Assembly (NCBI GenBank): GCA_903857495.1
Contig: CAIOFF010000042.1
Span: forward strand, 116,103-180,102
Direction of reading: 5' to 3'
Length of the DNA: 64,000 bases
From: an uncultured Holophagaceae bacterium
GTDB lineage: Bacteria; Acidobacteriota; Holophagae; Holophagales; Holophagaceae
Positions 34,117 through 42,975 of this stretch are shown here, in pieces. Position numbers and translations under genes: made by a program. The notes beneath the pieces were generated by a model, which did not search any database, had not been told where the DNA came from, and saw only the letters and a list, made by a program, of their open reading frames with translations. Positions within the stretch are counted from its first letter, which is position 1. Each line of letters begins with the position of its first letter.

Positions 34117-35061
34117 GTGAGCCACCTCGCGATCCCGCCCCTCATCGACCGCCACACGCACCTGGAGGGTGCCCTGGATCCCGTCTGGGTCCGGGCCGAG
34201 GCCGAGCGCCGCGGCTGGGCGGTGCCCCCCAGCCTGCTCGGGCTGTGGGGAGGCAACGCAACCCCCTTCGAGGGCTTCATCGAGGCCTTCCTGTTCGGCG
34301 CGGCCCTGCTGGACAGCCGTTCCGCGGTGCGGGAGGCCGCCCTGGCCGCCGCCCGCCGCACCCTCCGGGCTGGGGGTGCAGGCTTCGACCTCTGGGTGTC
34401 GCCGCACTTCCTGGTCGTCCACCGCGCTCAGATCGCGCTCGAGGAGTTCTGGCTCGGACTGGAGGAAGGCCTCGCGGAAGCCAGTTCCTGGGGCTTGGCC
34501 AGCTGCGTGATCCTGGATGCAGTCAACCACTTCGGCCCCAAGCACGGGCACTCGGTGCTCAACCTCGTACTGCCGGAGCTCCCGCCCTTCGTGAGGGGCT
34601 TTTCCACCGGAGGCCTGGAGGGCTCGCCCTTCCGGGACTGGGCCCCTGTCTTCGATCGGGCCCGCGCTGCAGGCCTCCGCATCGCGGCCCACGCCGGAGA
34701 GAATGGCCCCGGGTCCAACGTCCGCGAGGCCGTCCTGGAAGGCGGGGTCGAGCGCATCGTCCACGGCCTCCGGGCCGACGAGGCCACCTTCGAGCTGCTG
34801 GCGGAGCGCGGCATTCCCGTCGACGTGTGCCCCAGCTCCAACGGCGCCCTGGCCTCGGATGTCAGCCCGCACCCCCTCCCCCGGATGCTGGCCGCCGGCG
34901 TGCGCTGCGCCCTGGGCACGGACGACCCCGGGGTCATCCCCTGCGACCTGACCACCGAGACCGCCGCCGCCCGGGCCATGGGCCTGGACGACGATGCCCT
35001 GGCCACTCTGCGCCAGCATGGCGCCGAGGACGCCTGGTGCCGGGGTCTAGAACCTAGCTAG
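34117..35061 (+). CDS. Adenosine deaminase-family amidohydrolase
   Basis: A 314-residue zinc-dependent deaminase of the ADA fold. The metal/catalytic motifs are in order: DRHTHLEG (~10-17), HAGE (~191-194), RIVHGLRA (~213), VCPSSN (~238-243) and GTDDPGV (~267-273). It would deaminate a purine nucleoside or base. The N-terminal part is shorter than in human ADA and the start is GTG (34117). Adenine deaminase or an N6-modified purine deaminase are alternatives. The gene-free 255 bp downstream hold repeats and the tRNA promoter. Confidence 0.82.
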   Translation: MSHLAIPPLIDRHTHLEGALDPVWVRAEAERRGWAVPPSLLGLWGGNATPFEGFIEAFLFGAALLDSRSAVREAALAAARRTLRAGGAGFDLWVSPHFLVVHRAQIALEEFWLGLEEGLAEASSWGLASCVILDAVNHFGPKHGHSVLNLVLPELPPFVRGFSTGGLEGSPFRDWAPVFDRARAAGLRIAAHAGENGPGSNVREAVLEGGVERIVHGLRADEATFELLAERGIPVDVCPSSNGALASDVSPHPLPRMLAAGVRCALGTDDPGVIPCDLTTETAAARAMGLDDDALATLRQHGAEDAWCRGLEPS

Positions 35062-35080
35062 ACCACCCCACAGCCCCGAC

Positions 35081-35322
35081 GCTCTATCCAGCCAACCCGG
35101 GGGTCGAAGTGATCGCCGCTTCCAGGTAGACCAGAAGATTCGGTGTGCGCCCGGCTCCGGCCTCCGCGAGCCGGGCGAGCGGGAGGACGCGCCTGAATGG
35201 CGCGTCCGATAGGCCACGGGCGAAGCTGGATAGAGCTTTCAGCATCCGGCGCTCTATCCAGCCAACCCGGGGGTCGAAGTGATCGCCGCTTCCAGGTAGA
35301 CTAGAAGATTCGGTGTGCGCCC
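35081..35322. repeat. 72-bp direct repeat upstream of tRNA-Arg with palindromic insert
   Basis: Bases 35081-35152 and 35251-35322 are identical but for one base (35132 C versus 35302 T). Both end in GCGCCC, the first six bases of tRNA-Arg. After copy 1 come ~72 bp of palindromic DNA, with inverted arms CCCGGCTC/GAGCCGGG (35150-35175) and a perfect hairpin of 9-base arms at 35185-35193 and 35199-35207. Then AGCTGGATAGAGC (35224-35236) reproduces the tRNA D arm. Copy 1 is therefore a broken duplicate of the promoter plus 5' end of the tRNA gene. Confidence 0.88.
35274..35302 (+). promoter_or_regulatory. Promoter candidate for tRNA-Arg
   Basis: A TAGACT -10-like box (35297-35302) follows a 17-bp spacer after TCGAAG (35274-35279), a weak -35. 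The -10 box ends 14 bp before the mature tRNA. The duplicated copy at 35104-35132 has TAGACC, losing the highly conserved last T, so only this copy is likely active. Confidence 0.5.
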
Positions 35323-35393
35323 ATAGCTCAGCTGGATAGAGCATCAGGCTTCGAACCTGAGGGTCGGGCGTTCGAGTCGCTCTGGGCGCACCA
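35317..35393 (+). tRNA. tRNA-Arg (anticodon TCG)
   Basis: A full 77-nt cloverleaf including encoded CCA. The acceptor arms are GCGCCCA/TGGGCGC, the D arm GCTC...GAGC, the anticodon stem TCAGG/CCTGA with loop CTTCGAA (anticodon TCG), and the T arm GGGCG-TTCGAGT-CGCTC with one G-T pair. It decodes CGA. A second tRNA begins 23 bp later, so the two are probably one transcript with trigger factor. Confidence 0.97.
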
Positions 35394-35416
35394 CCGGTTG
35401 ACAATTGGGTTCTTTG

Positions 35417-35501
35417 GCGAGCGTGGCGGAACTGGTAGACGCACTGGATTTAGGTTCCAGCGGTTCACACCGTGTCGGTTCGAGTCCGACCGTTCGCACC
35501 A
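35417..35501 (+). tRNA. tRNA-Leu (anticodon TAG)
   Basis: An 85-nt class II tRNA including encoded CCA. The acceptor is GCGAGCG/CGTTCGC, the anticodon stem CTGGA/TCCAG with loop TTTAGGT (anticodon TAG, reading CUA), and a short extra variable arm lies before the T arm CGGTTCGAGTCCG. It precedes trigger factor by 96 bp. Confidence 0.96.
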
Positions 35502-35597
35502 CTTCTGAGTCGCCTCGGCGATTCAGAAGGCAGGGAAAAGAACCCGATGACTGCCTCCCCACAGCACCGCTTTCCCCCCGGAACATCAGGAGCATCC

Positions 35598-37163
35598 ATG
35601 TCCGTCACCCTGCATCACCAGTCCCCCACCCGCAAAACCGTCGAAGTGACGGTGCCCGCAGCGGAGGTGAACGCCGCTTTCGACGAGGTGGTGGCCAAGA
35701 TCGCCCCGAAGGTGCGCATCCCCGGCTTCCGGCCCGGCAAGGCCCCGCGCACGGTGCTGATGCAGAAGTATGCCCGCGAGATCGAGTCGGACGTGGCCCA
35801 GCAGCTCGTGGAGCGGCACTTCTGGAAGTCCGCCACCGAGGCCGGCGCCCTGCCCATCTCCCACCCCTCGCTGGAGAAGCTCGACCTGAAGGAAGGCACT
35901 GACGCCGTGTTCCGCGCCCAGTTCGACGTGGCCCCGGAAGTGGTCCTCCCCGACTACAAGACCATGGTGCTCACCAAGAAGAAGCGGGCCATTGATGAAG
36001 CCACCGTGGTCGAGCACCTCGAGGGTCTCCGCCAGCGCGCCATCAAGTACCTGCCGGTCGAGGACGGGGCTGTGGCCCCTGGCCTCGTGGCCACCTGTGA
36101 CATCCGCGTGAAGCCCCAGGGCCTGAAGGCCCAGACCTACAAGGATCAGGTGCTGGAGATCGACGGGACGCGCCCCTTCGACGCCGAGCTGCTGGGCCTC
36201 AAGGCCGACGAGAAGAAGAGCTTCACCCTGACCCATCCCGCCGATGACAACAACCCGGTCCTGGCTGGCAAGGTGCTGGCCTACGAGGTCCAGGTCAAGG
36301 ACATCCGCAGCAAGGAAGTGCCTGTCCTGAGCGATGACTTCGCCAAGGACATGGGCGACTTCGAGAACCTCGAGGCCCTGAAGGCCGCGGTCCGCAAGGA
36401 CCTGGAAGAGGCCGCCGACCGCGACGCCGTGGCCCGCCTCCAGGCCAACATGCTCGACACCCTGCTGGAGGCCATGCCCTTCGAGGTGCCCCGGTCCATG
36501 GTCATCCTGCAACTCGACGACTACTGCCAGGAGTTCGGCCAGCATGTGTCGCGCCAGGGCATGGATCCCAAGAAGGTGAACTGGCAGGCCTACCGCCAGT
36601 ATCGGCTGAATGACGCGGAGCGCGCGGTCCGCAGCGGCTACCTCCTCCAGTCCATCGGCAACGCCGAGTCCATCGAGGTGCCCGAGGCGGACATCGATGC
36701 CGAGATCCGCTCCTTCATGGCGGAGAACCAGGTGCAGCAGCCCTTCGAGGCCTTCAAGGCCGAGATGGACCGCCGTGGCAACACCACGGAGATCAAGGGC
36801 CGCCTGCGCACAGACCGGATCTTTGACCACCTGCTCAGCAGCGCCCAGGTCACCGAGGAGCTCCTGGACAAGGCGGCCTTCGACGCCCTCGTCGAGCTGG
36901 AGCGCAAGCGCGAGGCGGGCCTCCCGGTGAACCGCTTCGACGCCGGCGGCGTGGACGGGGGCGGGGAGCTCGAGGGCCAGGAGGGCGGCGAGCCCGCCAC
37001 CGTGGGAGCCGCAGACCACGTCCACGGACCCGACTGTGACCACGATCACGAGGCCGAAGAGGCCAAGCCCAAGAAGAAGGCTCCCCGCAAGGCCGCCGAG
37101 GCCCCGGAGGCCGAAGCCCCCGCCGCCGAGAAGCCCAAGGCCAAGAAGGCCCCCAAGCAGTAG
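35598..37163 (+). CDS. tig: Trigger factor (ribosome-associated chaperone)
   Basis: A 521-residue trigger factor. The N-terminal ribosome-binding domain holds the signature GFRPGKAP (~42-49). The central PPIase-like region (~150-240) is short and degenerate ([13 protein letters not shown]...[15 protein letters not shown]), without a complete FKBP active site. The helical substrate-binding C-domain follows. The last ~50 residues are unusual: a [12 protein letters not shown] cluster and a Lys/Ala/Pro/Glu tail. ATG at 35598 has AGGAG six bases upstream. It precedes clpP as in many bacteria. Confidence 0.92.
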   Translation: MSVTLHHQSPTRKTVEVTVPAAEVNAAFDEVVAKIAPKVRIPGFRPGKAPRTVLMQKYAREIESDVAQQLVERHFWKSATEAGALPISHPSLEKLDLKEGTDAVFRAQFDVAPEVVLPDYKTMVLTKKKRAIDEATVVEHLEGLRQRAIKYLPVEDGAVAPGLVATCDIRVKPQGLKAQTYKDQVLEIDGTRPFDAELLGLKADEKKSFTLTHPADDNNPVLAGKVLAYEVQVKDIRSKEVPVLSDDFAKDMGDFENLEALKAAVRKDLEEAADRDAVARLQANMLDTLLEAMPFEVPRSMVILQLDDYCQEFGQHVSRQGMDPKKVNWQAYRQYRLNDAERAVRSGYLLQSIGNAESIEVPEADIDAEIRSFMAENQVQQPFEAFKAEMDRRGNTTEIKGRLRTDRIFDHLLSSAQVTEELLDKAAFDALVELERKREAGLPVNRFDAGGVDGGGELEGQEGGEPATVGAADHVHGPDCDHDHEAEEAKPKKKAPRKAAEAPEAEAPAAEKPKAKKAPKQ

Positions 37164-37181
37164 TCTGTCCCAGTCCTTGCG

Positions 37182-37207
37182 AAGAAGGCGCCGCGAGGCG
37201 CCTTCTT
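37182..37207 (+). terminator. Hairpin between tig and clpP
   Basis: Perfect 11-bp stem (37182-37192 with 37197-37207) and GCGA tetraloop, 18 bp after the trigger-factor stop. The right arm ends in TTCTT rather than a U tract, so it may attenuate or process the tig-clpP transcript rather than end it fully. Confidence 0.6.
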
Positions 37208-37236
37208 GGTATCCTGACCGTCCAGCCGGAGAGTCC

Positions 37237-37833
37237 ATGCCCAGCAGCTACTATCCCCCCATCGTCATCGAGCAGACTCCCCGCGGCGAGCGCAGCTACG
37301 ACATCTACTCCCGCCTGCTGAAGGACAACATCATCTTCCTGGGCACCGCCATCGACGACAGCGTGGCCAACGCCATCGTCGCCCAGATGCTGTTCCTCGA
37401 GAGCGAGGACCCGGACAAGGACATCCAGATCTACATCAACAGCCCCGGCGGCAGCGTGACCGCGGGCCTGGCCATCTACGACACCATGCAGTTCGTGAAG
37501 AACGACATCGTCACCTACTGCATCGGCCAGTGCGCCTCCATGGGCGCCCACCTGCTGGCCGCCGGCACCAAGGGCAAGCGCTTCGCCTTGCCCAATGCGC
37601 GCATCATGATCCACCAGCCCAGTGGCGGGGCCCAGGGCCAGGCCACGGAGATCGAGATCACCTATAAGGAGATCCAGCGCCTGAAGGAGAGTCTGTCTGC
37701 GAGCTTCGCCAAGCACACGGGCCAGACCCTGAAGAAGGTCATGAAGGACATGGACCGCGACTACTTCATGAGTGCCGAAGAAGCCCTCCAGTACGGCATC
37801 GTGGACAAGGTCCTGTCCGAACGGCCGGCCTGA
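37237..37833 (+). CDS. clpP: ATP-dependent Clp protease proteolytic subunit ClpP
   Basis: A 198-residue serine peptidase, the normal length. Catalytic Ser lies in [14 protein letters not shown] (~98), His in [10 protein letters not shown] (~123) and Asp in DMDRDYFM (~172). It forms the 14-mer that degrades proteins unfolded by ClpX/ClpA. ATG at 37237 follows GGAGAG. Its TGA overlaps the hisC ATG. No clpX follows; hisC and recQ do instead. Confidence 0.96.
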   Translation: MPSSYYPPIVIEQTPRGERSYDIYSRLLKDNIIFLGTAIDDSVANAIVAQMLFLESEDPDKDIQIYINSPGGSVTAGLAIYDTMQFVKNDIVTYCIGQCASMGAHLLAAGTKGKRFALPNARIMIHQPSGGAQGQATEIEITYKEIQRLKESLSASFAKHTGQTLKKVMKDMDRDYFMSAEEALQYGIVDKVLSERPA

Positions 37834-38960
37834 TGCCTGCAGGCCTTCCCACCATCCATGGATTCAAGCACCTGTCCCGGATTCCCCTCTATGTGCCGGG
37901 CAAGCCCATCCAGGAAGTGCAGCGGGAGATGGGCCTGACCCGGATCGTCAAGCTGGCTTCCAACGAGAACCCCTGGGGTCCTACCGAGGCCGTGAAAGCC
38001 CGGGTGGCTGCGGCCATCGCCGGCTCCGACACCGAGGGGCTGAACCTCTATCCGGTCAGCGACGGCCATTATCTCCGTAGGGCCATCGCCGCCCGCAAGG
38101 GCGTGACGCTGGACGGTGTGGTCCTCGGCAACGGCAGCAGCGAGCTCCTGGAACTGGTGGCGAAGGCCGCCTTCCTGGACGGGGGCAGCTCCGTCATCCC
38201 CCGGCACAGCTTCGCCATCTACGGCATCGCCACCCAGACCGCGGGGGGCCGGGTCATCGAGTCCAGGGCCTCGGCCACCGAGCTGGACGTGGATGACATC
38301 CTGCGCTCCGTGGTTGCAGACACCCGCCTCGTCTACCTGGGCCATCCCAACAATCCCACCGGCATCCGCCTGGAGCAGCAGGCCCTCGAGCGACTGGTGC
38401 ACCAGCTCCGGGAAGACATCGTGCTGGTGGTGGACCAGGCCTACGCGGAATACGAAGATCCCGCGGACTACCCGGACGCCGCCGCCTACCTGAGTGACCG
38501 CCCCAACCTGCTGGTGCTCCACACCTTCTCCAAGATCCACGCCCTGGCGGCGCTGCGCATCGGCTACGGGCTGGGCTCCAAAGAGCTGCTGGGCTGCATC
38601 GAGCGCGTCCGCAGCCCCTTCAACACCAACCACCTGGCCCAGGTTGCCGCGGAAGTGGCCGTGCAGGACCTGGCCTTCGAGGCCTTCTCCCGCCAGAAGA
38701 ACGCCGAGGCGCGGACGGCCTTCGCCCTGGAAGCCGCACGGCACCGCTGTCAGCTCTCGGGCACCAGCGGCAACTTCGTGCTGCTGGAGAGTGTCTTCCC
38801 CGCCAAGGACCTGTTCCGGGAGCTCCTGCAGCGGGGCGTGATCGTGCGCCCCATGCACGCCTACGGCCTGCCCAACCACGTCCGCGTCACCTACGGAAAG
38901 CCTGAAGAGATGCAGGCCTTCTGGAGCGCCATCGGGCCCCTCCTCGACGGCGGCTGCTGA
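37833..38960 (+). CDS. hisC: Histidinol-phosphate aminotransferase
   Basis: A 375-residue class I/II PLP enzyme of the HisC type: IVKLASNENPWGP (~40-52) near the N-terminus, VYLGHPNNPTG (~165-175), the PLP lysine in HTFSKIHALAALRIGYG (~230-246), and FVLLES near the end. It converts imidazole acetol-phosphate to histidinol-phosphate in histidine synthesis. Start overlaps clpP (TGATG). The wider his operon is not here; an aromatic aminotransferase role is possible. Confidence 0.9.
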   Translation: MPAGLPTIHGFKHLSRIPLYVPGKPIQEVQREMGLTRIVKLASNENPWGPTEAVKARVAAAIAGSDTEGLNLYPVSDGHYLRRAIAARKGVTLDGVVLGNGSSELLELVAKAAFLDGGSSVIPRHSFAIYGIATQTAGGRVIESRASATELDVDDILRSVVADTRLVYLGHPNNPTGIRLEQQALERLVHQLREDIVLVVDQAYAEYEDPADYPDAAAYLSDRPNLLVLHTFSKIHALAALRIGYGLGSKELLGCIERVRSPFNTNHLAQVAAEVAVQDLAFEAFSRQKNAEARTAFALEAARHRCQLSGTSGNFVLLESVFPAKDLFRELLQRGVIVRPMHAYGLPNHVRVTYGKPEEMQAFWSAIGPLLDGGC

Positions 38961-40640
38961 TTGTCCGAGATCCTGGTAGAGATCGGCCGGCTGGAGGCTC
39001 TGCTCACCCGGGGTGAGCGCGCCGCCTGCCGCTCGGGCCTGGAGGCGCTGCGGACCCGCTACCGGCAGGCACCCGACGCCTTCGGAGTCGAGGCCATCGG
39101 CGCGCTCCGGCGGCTCGCCACGGACCTGGAGGCCCCACCGGATCTGGAAGCAGCCCTCAAGCAGACCTTCGGCTACGGCGGCTTCCGCCCCGGCCAGCGG
39201 GCCATCATCGAGGCCGTGCTGGCGGGCCGGGACGTGGTGGGGGTCATGCCCACGGGGGCTGGGAAGTCCCTCACCTTCCAGCTGCCCGCCCGGCTCCTGG
39301 GCGGCGTGACCCTGGTGGTGTCGCCCCTCATCGCGCTCATGAAGGACCAGGTGGACGCGCTCACGGAGGCCGGACTCCGGGCCACCTTCCTGAACTCCAG
39401 CCTGACCCCCGAGGCCCGGCGGGAGCGGATCCGCGCCCTGAAGAACGGCGAGCTGGAGCTGGTCTACGCCGCGCCCGAGGGCCTGGAGCTCTACCTGGCC
39501 GACCTGCTGCAGGAGGTGGACCTGCGCCTCATCGCCGTCGACGAGGCGCACTGCATCAGCCACTGGGGCCATGACTTCCGGCCGGCCTACCGGACCCTGG
39601 CCGGGCTCAAGCGGCGCTTTCCGGATGTGCCCGTCCTGGCGCTCACCGCCACGGCTACGCCCGAGGTCCGCCGCGACATCGTCGAACAGCTGGAGATGCG
39701 GCGGCCCCTGGAGGTGCAGGGTTCCTTCTTCCGCGCCAACCTCAAGGTGAGCGCCTACCGCAAGGGCGCGGAGGGGCTGCCGCCGGTCCGCGAGGCTCTG
39801 CTGCGCCTGGTGCTGGCCCGTCGCGGCGAGAGCGGGATCATCTACTGCCTCTCCCGCAAGAGCGTCGAAGCCACCGCAGCCTTCCTGTCCGCGGAAGGGG
39901 TGCGCGCTGCGGCCTACCACGCGGGCATGGACAGCGCCGCCCGTTCCACCGCCCAGGAGGCCTTCCAGCGCGATGACGTGGACGTCATCGTGGCCACGGT
40001 GGCCTTCGGCATGGGCATCGACAAGAGCAACATCCGCTACGTCATCCACCGCGACATGCCCAAGAGCGTCGAGGGGTGGTACCAGGAGATCGGCCGGGCG
40101 GGCCGCGATGGCGCCGACGCCGACTGCATCATGTTCTACGGCTGGGGCGACGTGCTCAGCTACGACCGCTTCACCGAGGGCCTCGACACGGAGCTGGCCC
40201 AGGCCCAGCAGCGGCAGACCCGTGACCTCTTCCGCCTGGCGGAATCCCCGCGCTGCCGCCACCAGGCCCTGCTGGCCCACTTCGGCGAGCGCATGGAGCC
40301 CTGTGGCACTTCCTGCGAGTGCTGCGATGGCTCGGACCCGCTGGCCGCCGCCCCCACGCCCGGCAAAGCCAAGCGCGGCTCGCCCCGGGGCAGCCGACCT
40401 GCCCTGACCCAGGCCCCGGTGGAGGGCGAGGAAGCCCTCTATGGGGACCTGAAGGCCCTGCGCAAGCGGCTCGCGGATGCCAAGGGCGTACCTGCCTACG
40501 TGATCTTCAGCGATGCCACCCTGCAGCAGATGGCCCGCTTCCAGCCCGCCACCGAGGCCGAGTTCCTGGCCCTGAGCGGCGTGGGGCCAAAAAAGCTGCA
40601 GCAGTATGGGGAAAGTTTCCTCCGGTTGCTGACTCGCTGA
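38961..40640 (+). CDS. RecQ-type ATP-dependent DNA helicase
   Basis: A 559-residue SF2 helicase. A TTG start immediately follows the hisC stop. Residues ~1-65 are an extra helical extension not in E. coli Rec[11 protein letters not shown] (motif 0, ~72), PTGAGKS (Walker A, ~98), [16 protein letters not shown] (~195) and the GRAGRDG motif VI are present. A reduced zinc-binding segment ([12 protein letters not shown]...CGTSCECC) and a C-terminal HRDC-like domain complete it. It unwinds recombination intermediates. Shorter than a full RecQ in the RQC region. Confidence 0.9.
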   Translation: MSEILVEIGRLEALLTRGERAACRSGLEALRTRYRQAPDAFGVEAIGALRRLATDLEAPPDLEAALKQTFGYGGFRPGQRAIIEAVLAGRDVVGVMPTGAGKSLTFQLPARLLGGVTLVVSPLIALMKDQVDALTEAGLRATFLNSSLTPEARRERIRALKNGELELVYAAPEGLELYLADLLQEVDLRLIAVDEAHCISHWGHDFRPAYRTLAGLKRRFPDVPVLALTATATPEVRRDIVEQLEMRRPLEVQGSFFRANLKVSAYRKGAEGLPPVREALLRLVLARRGESGIIYCLSRKSVEATAAFLSAEGVRAAAYHAGMDSAARSTAQEAFQRDDVDVIVATVAFGMGIDKSNIRYVIHRDMPKSVEGWYQEIGRAGRDGADADCIMFYGWGDVLSYDRFTEGLDTELAQAQQRQTRDLFRLAESPRCRHQALLAHFGERMEPCGTSCECCDGSDPLAAAPTPGKAKRGSPRGSRPALTQAPVEGEEALYGDLKALRKRLADAKGVPAYVIFSDATLQQMARFQPATEAEFLALSGVGPKKLQQYGESFLRLLTR

Positions 40641-40721
40641 AAGGCCCTGGACATCTGTCACAACCCGGAACCGTCCCGATTGATACATAACGGTTTATCC
40701 GGCGGGGGCGGCATCGCTGGC

Positions 40722-40750
40722 TTGCAGAGACCCTGGGAGGAAATTAGGGT
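40722..40750 (+). promoter_or_regulatory. Promoter candidate for the multihaem cytochrome gene
   Basis: TTGCAG (40722-40727), a 17-bp spacer, then TAGGGT (40745-40750), ending 60 bp before the start codon. A short ACAC..GTGT dyad and a repeated AAGTGT follow in the leader and could be regulator contacts. Confidence 0.4.
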
Positions 40751-40810
40751 GAAAGAAGACATTTCATACACAAGTGTCAAGTGTTGCAACCCTACTGCAG
40801 AGGTGAGTTC

Positions 40811-42259
40811 ATGAGCTTGGGAGAACGCGTCAGAGACCTGACCCGCCTGGCCTTCCAGCTGGGCAACAACTGGATCACCCTCACAGGTGCGGCCCTGACC
40901 ACCAGCTCTGCCTTCGTGCTGGTCTGGTTCTGGTTCATGGAGCTCACCAGCCCGCGCTCGGTGCACCCCTATGCGGGCATCCTCCTGTTCATCATCCTGC
41001 CGGCACTCTTCGTCATCGGCCTCGTGCTCATTCCCCTGGGCATCCTGCGGGTCCGCCGCCAGCGCAGGCTCGCCGGCGAGGCGCCCCAGCCCCTCCAGGC
41101 CGTGGACTTCAGGCAGCCCGCCGTGCGCCGGCTCCTCACCCTCATCGGCATCCTCACCTTCATCAATGTCAGCATCATGGGCACCGCCGGCCTCAAGAGC
41201 GTGGAGTACATGGACTCCAACCAGTTCTGCGGCCTGACCTGCCACACGGTCATGAGCCCTGAATACACGGCCTTCCTGGGCTCGCCCCACTCCCGCGTGG
41301 GCTGCGCCCAGTGTCACATCGGTCATGGCGCCCCGGCCCTGGTCCGGGCCAAGATCTCCGGCACCCGGCAGCTGTTCGCGGTGGCCTTCGGCACCTACTC
41401 GCGCCCCATTCCGAGCCCCGTCGAGCACCTGCGCCCCGCCCGCGAGACCTGCGAGCAGTGCCACTGGCCCCAGAAGTTCACCAACGACAAGCTGATCGTC
41501 CGCACCCACTACGCCGATGACGAGGCCAACACGGCTTCCACCAGCATCCTTCTGCTGAAGATCGGCGGCCACACGCCCAACGGCACCACCGGCATCCACG
41601 GGCGCCACCTCGACAACATGGAGCGCATCAGCTACGTCACCACCGATCGCCGCCGCCAGGAGATCCCCAAGGTGATCTACCGGGATGACAACGGCCAGAC
41701 GGTCGAATACGTGACCGACGAGTTCAAGAACCTGCCGAAGGAGAAGCTCGACAAGGCCACCACCCGCGGCATGGACTGCATCGACTGCCACAACCGGCCC
41801 ACCCACGCCTTCCAGCTGCCGGACCGGGCCATGGACAAGATGCTCGTCGAGAAGCGGATCAGCACCGAGCTGCCCTTCATCAAGAAGAAGGCCGTCGAGC
41901 TGCTGAAGCTGGACTACGTCGACCAGAAGGACGCGGCCGCCAAGATCCCCGTGGCCCTGGCTGAGTACTACCGGAACACCTACCCTGAGATCTTCAAGCA
42001 CAAGCGGGCCCAGGTGGACGCTGCGGGCGAGGCAGTGAAGGCCATCTACCTGCGCAACGTGTTCCCCGAGATGAAGATCACCTGGGGCACCCACCCCAAC
42101 AACATCGGGCACGAAGAGGCCGTGGGCTGCTTCCGCTGCCATGACGGCAGCCACACCGCCGCAGACGGCCGGACCATCAAGGGCGACTGCGACACCTGCC
42201 ACACGATCCTGGCCCAGGACGAGAAGGACCCGAAGATCCTCAAGACCTTCGGATTGTAG
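40811..42259 (+). CDS. Inner-membrane NapC/NirT-like multihaem cytochrome c
   Basis: A 482-residue protein. Three hydrophobic helices (~20-45, ~55-80, ~105-125) anchor it, and the rest is periplasmic. Haem motifs are CGLTCH (CX3CH, with three residues between the cysteines), CAQCH, CEQCH, CIDCH, CFRCH and CDTCH: six. The first pair and its spacing (FCGLTCH...PEYTAF...SPHSRVGCAQCH) is the NapC/NrfH quinol-oxidising core. It would take electrons from quinols to periplasmic or extracellular carriers, like ImcH-type proteins in metal reducers; that link is inference. ATG at 40811 follows AGAGGTGAG. Confidence 0.88.
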   Translation: MSLGERVRDLTRLAFQLGNNWITLTGAALTTSSAFVLVWFWFMELTSPRSVHPYAGILLFIILPALFVIGLVLIPLGILRVRRQRRLAGEAPQPLQAVDFRQPAVRRLLTLIGILTFINVSIMGTAGLKSVEYMDSNQFCGLTCHTVMSPEYTAFLGSPHSRVGCAQCHIGHGAPALVRAKISGTRQLFAVAFGTYSRPIPSPVEHLRPARETCEQCHWPQKFTNDKLIVRTHYADDEANTASTSILLLKIGGHTPNGTTGIHGRHLDNMERISYVTTDRRRQEIPKVIYRDDNGQTVEYVTDEFKNLPKEKLDKATTRGMDCIDCHNRPTHAFQLPDRAMDKMLVEKRISTELPFIKKKAVELLKLDYVDQKDAAAKIPVALAEYYRNTYPEIFKHKRAQVDAAGEAVKAIYLRNVFPEMKITWGTHPNNIGHEEAVGCFRCHDGSHTAADGRTIKGDCDTCHTILAQDEKDPKILKTFGL

Positions 42260-42297
42260 GGATGGAACAGCGGGGGGCAGTCATCCAGAATGACGGG

Positions 42298-42963
42298 ATG
42301 ACTGCCCCCGCCCTTCCCCTGATCGCCATCGATGGCCCGTCCGGTGTGGGCAAATCCACCACCGCGAGACGGGTCGCCGAGCGTCTGGGCTGGTTCTACC
42401 TCGACACCGGCGCCATGTACCGTGCCGCGGCCCTGGCCGTCCAGCGGGCCGGGATCGCCCTGACCGACCACGCCGCGCTGGAGGCCCTCCTGCAGTCCCT
42501 GGACCTCAGCCAGGAGGGTATCCGCATCTTCCTCGCGGGCGAGGATGTCAGCGACGCCATCCGCAGCCAGGCCATCACCCAGCTCGTGACTCCCGTCAGT
42601 GCGGATGGCCGGGTGCGGGAGGTGCTGGTGGACCAGCAGCGCCGCATCGGGGCCCGGGGACGCTGGGTCGTGGATGGGCGGGACATCGGCACCGTGGTCT
42701 TCACAGGGGCCTGCTGCAAGGTCTTTCTCACGGCGAGTCCCGAGGCCCGGGCCCGGCGGCGCTTCCTGGAGCTCCAGGCCAAGGGCCAGTCCCCTGATCT
42801 GGAAGCGGTGCTGCAGGATCTCCAACGCCGCGATCTGGCCGACAGCACCCGGGCCGTGGCCCCGCTCCGCCGGGCCGAGGATGCCGCCGAACTGGACTCC
42901 AGCAACCTGAGCCTCGATCAGGTCGTGGACTGGATCGTGGCCCGGCATCAGTCGCATCCCTGA
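42298..42963 (+). CDS. cmk: Cytidylate kinase
   Basis: A 221-residue (d)CMP kinase. The P loop is IDGPSGVGKSTTARR (~8-22), followed by YLDTGAMYRA (CMP-binding, ~30-40) and DGRDIGTVV (~120). It phosphorylates CMP/dCMP with ATP. ATG at 42298 fits the family start; an ATG at 42262 directly after the cytochrome stop is possible. The spacing suggests co-transcription with the cytochrome gene, which is probably incidental. Confidence 0.93.
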   Translation: MTAPALPLIAIDGPSGVGKSTTARRVAERLGWFYLDTGAMYRAAALAVQRAGIALTDHAALEALLQSLDLSQEGIRIFLAGEDVSDAIRSQAITQLVTPVSADGRVREVLVDQQRRIGARGRWVVDGRDIGTVVFTGACCKVFLTASPEARARRRFLELQAKGQSPDLEAVLQDLQRRDLADSTRAVAPLRRAEDAAELDSSNLSLDQVVDWIVARHQSHP

Positions 42964-42975
42964 TCGAAGCCAGGC

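Noticed and set aside
35147..35236. Possible second tRNA upstream of tRNA-Arg.
   Set aside because: Only the first six bases and the D arm remain, separated by palindromic DNA; no anticodon or T arm exists, so it cannot fold as a tRNA.
37761..40688. Minus-strand open frame of ~975 codons across hisC and recQ.
   Set aside because: It is a shadow in the antisense direction with no domain pattern, while the plus strand carries hisC and recQ with complete active-site motifs.
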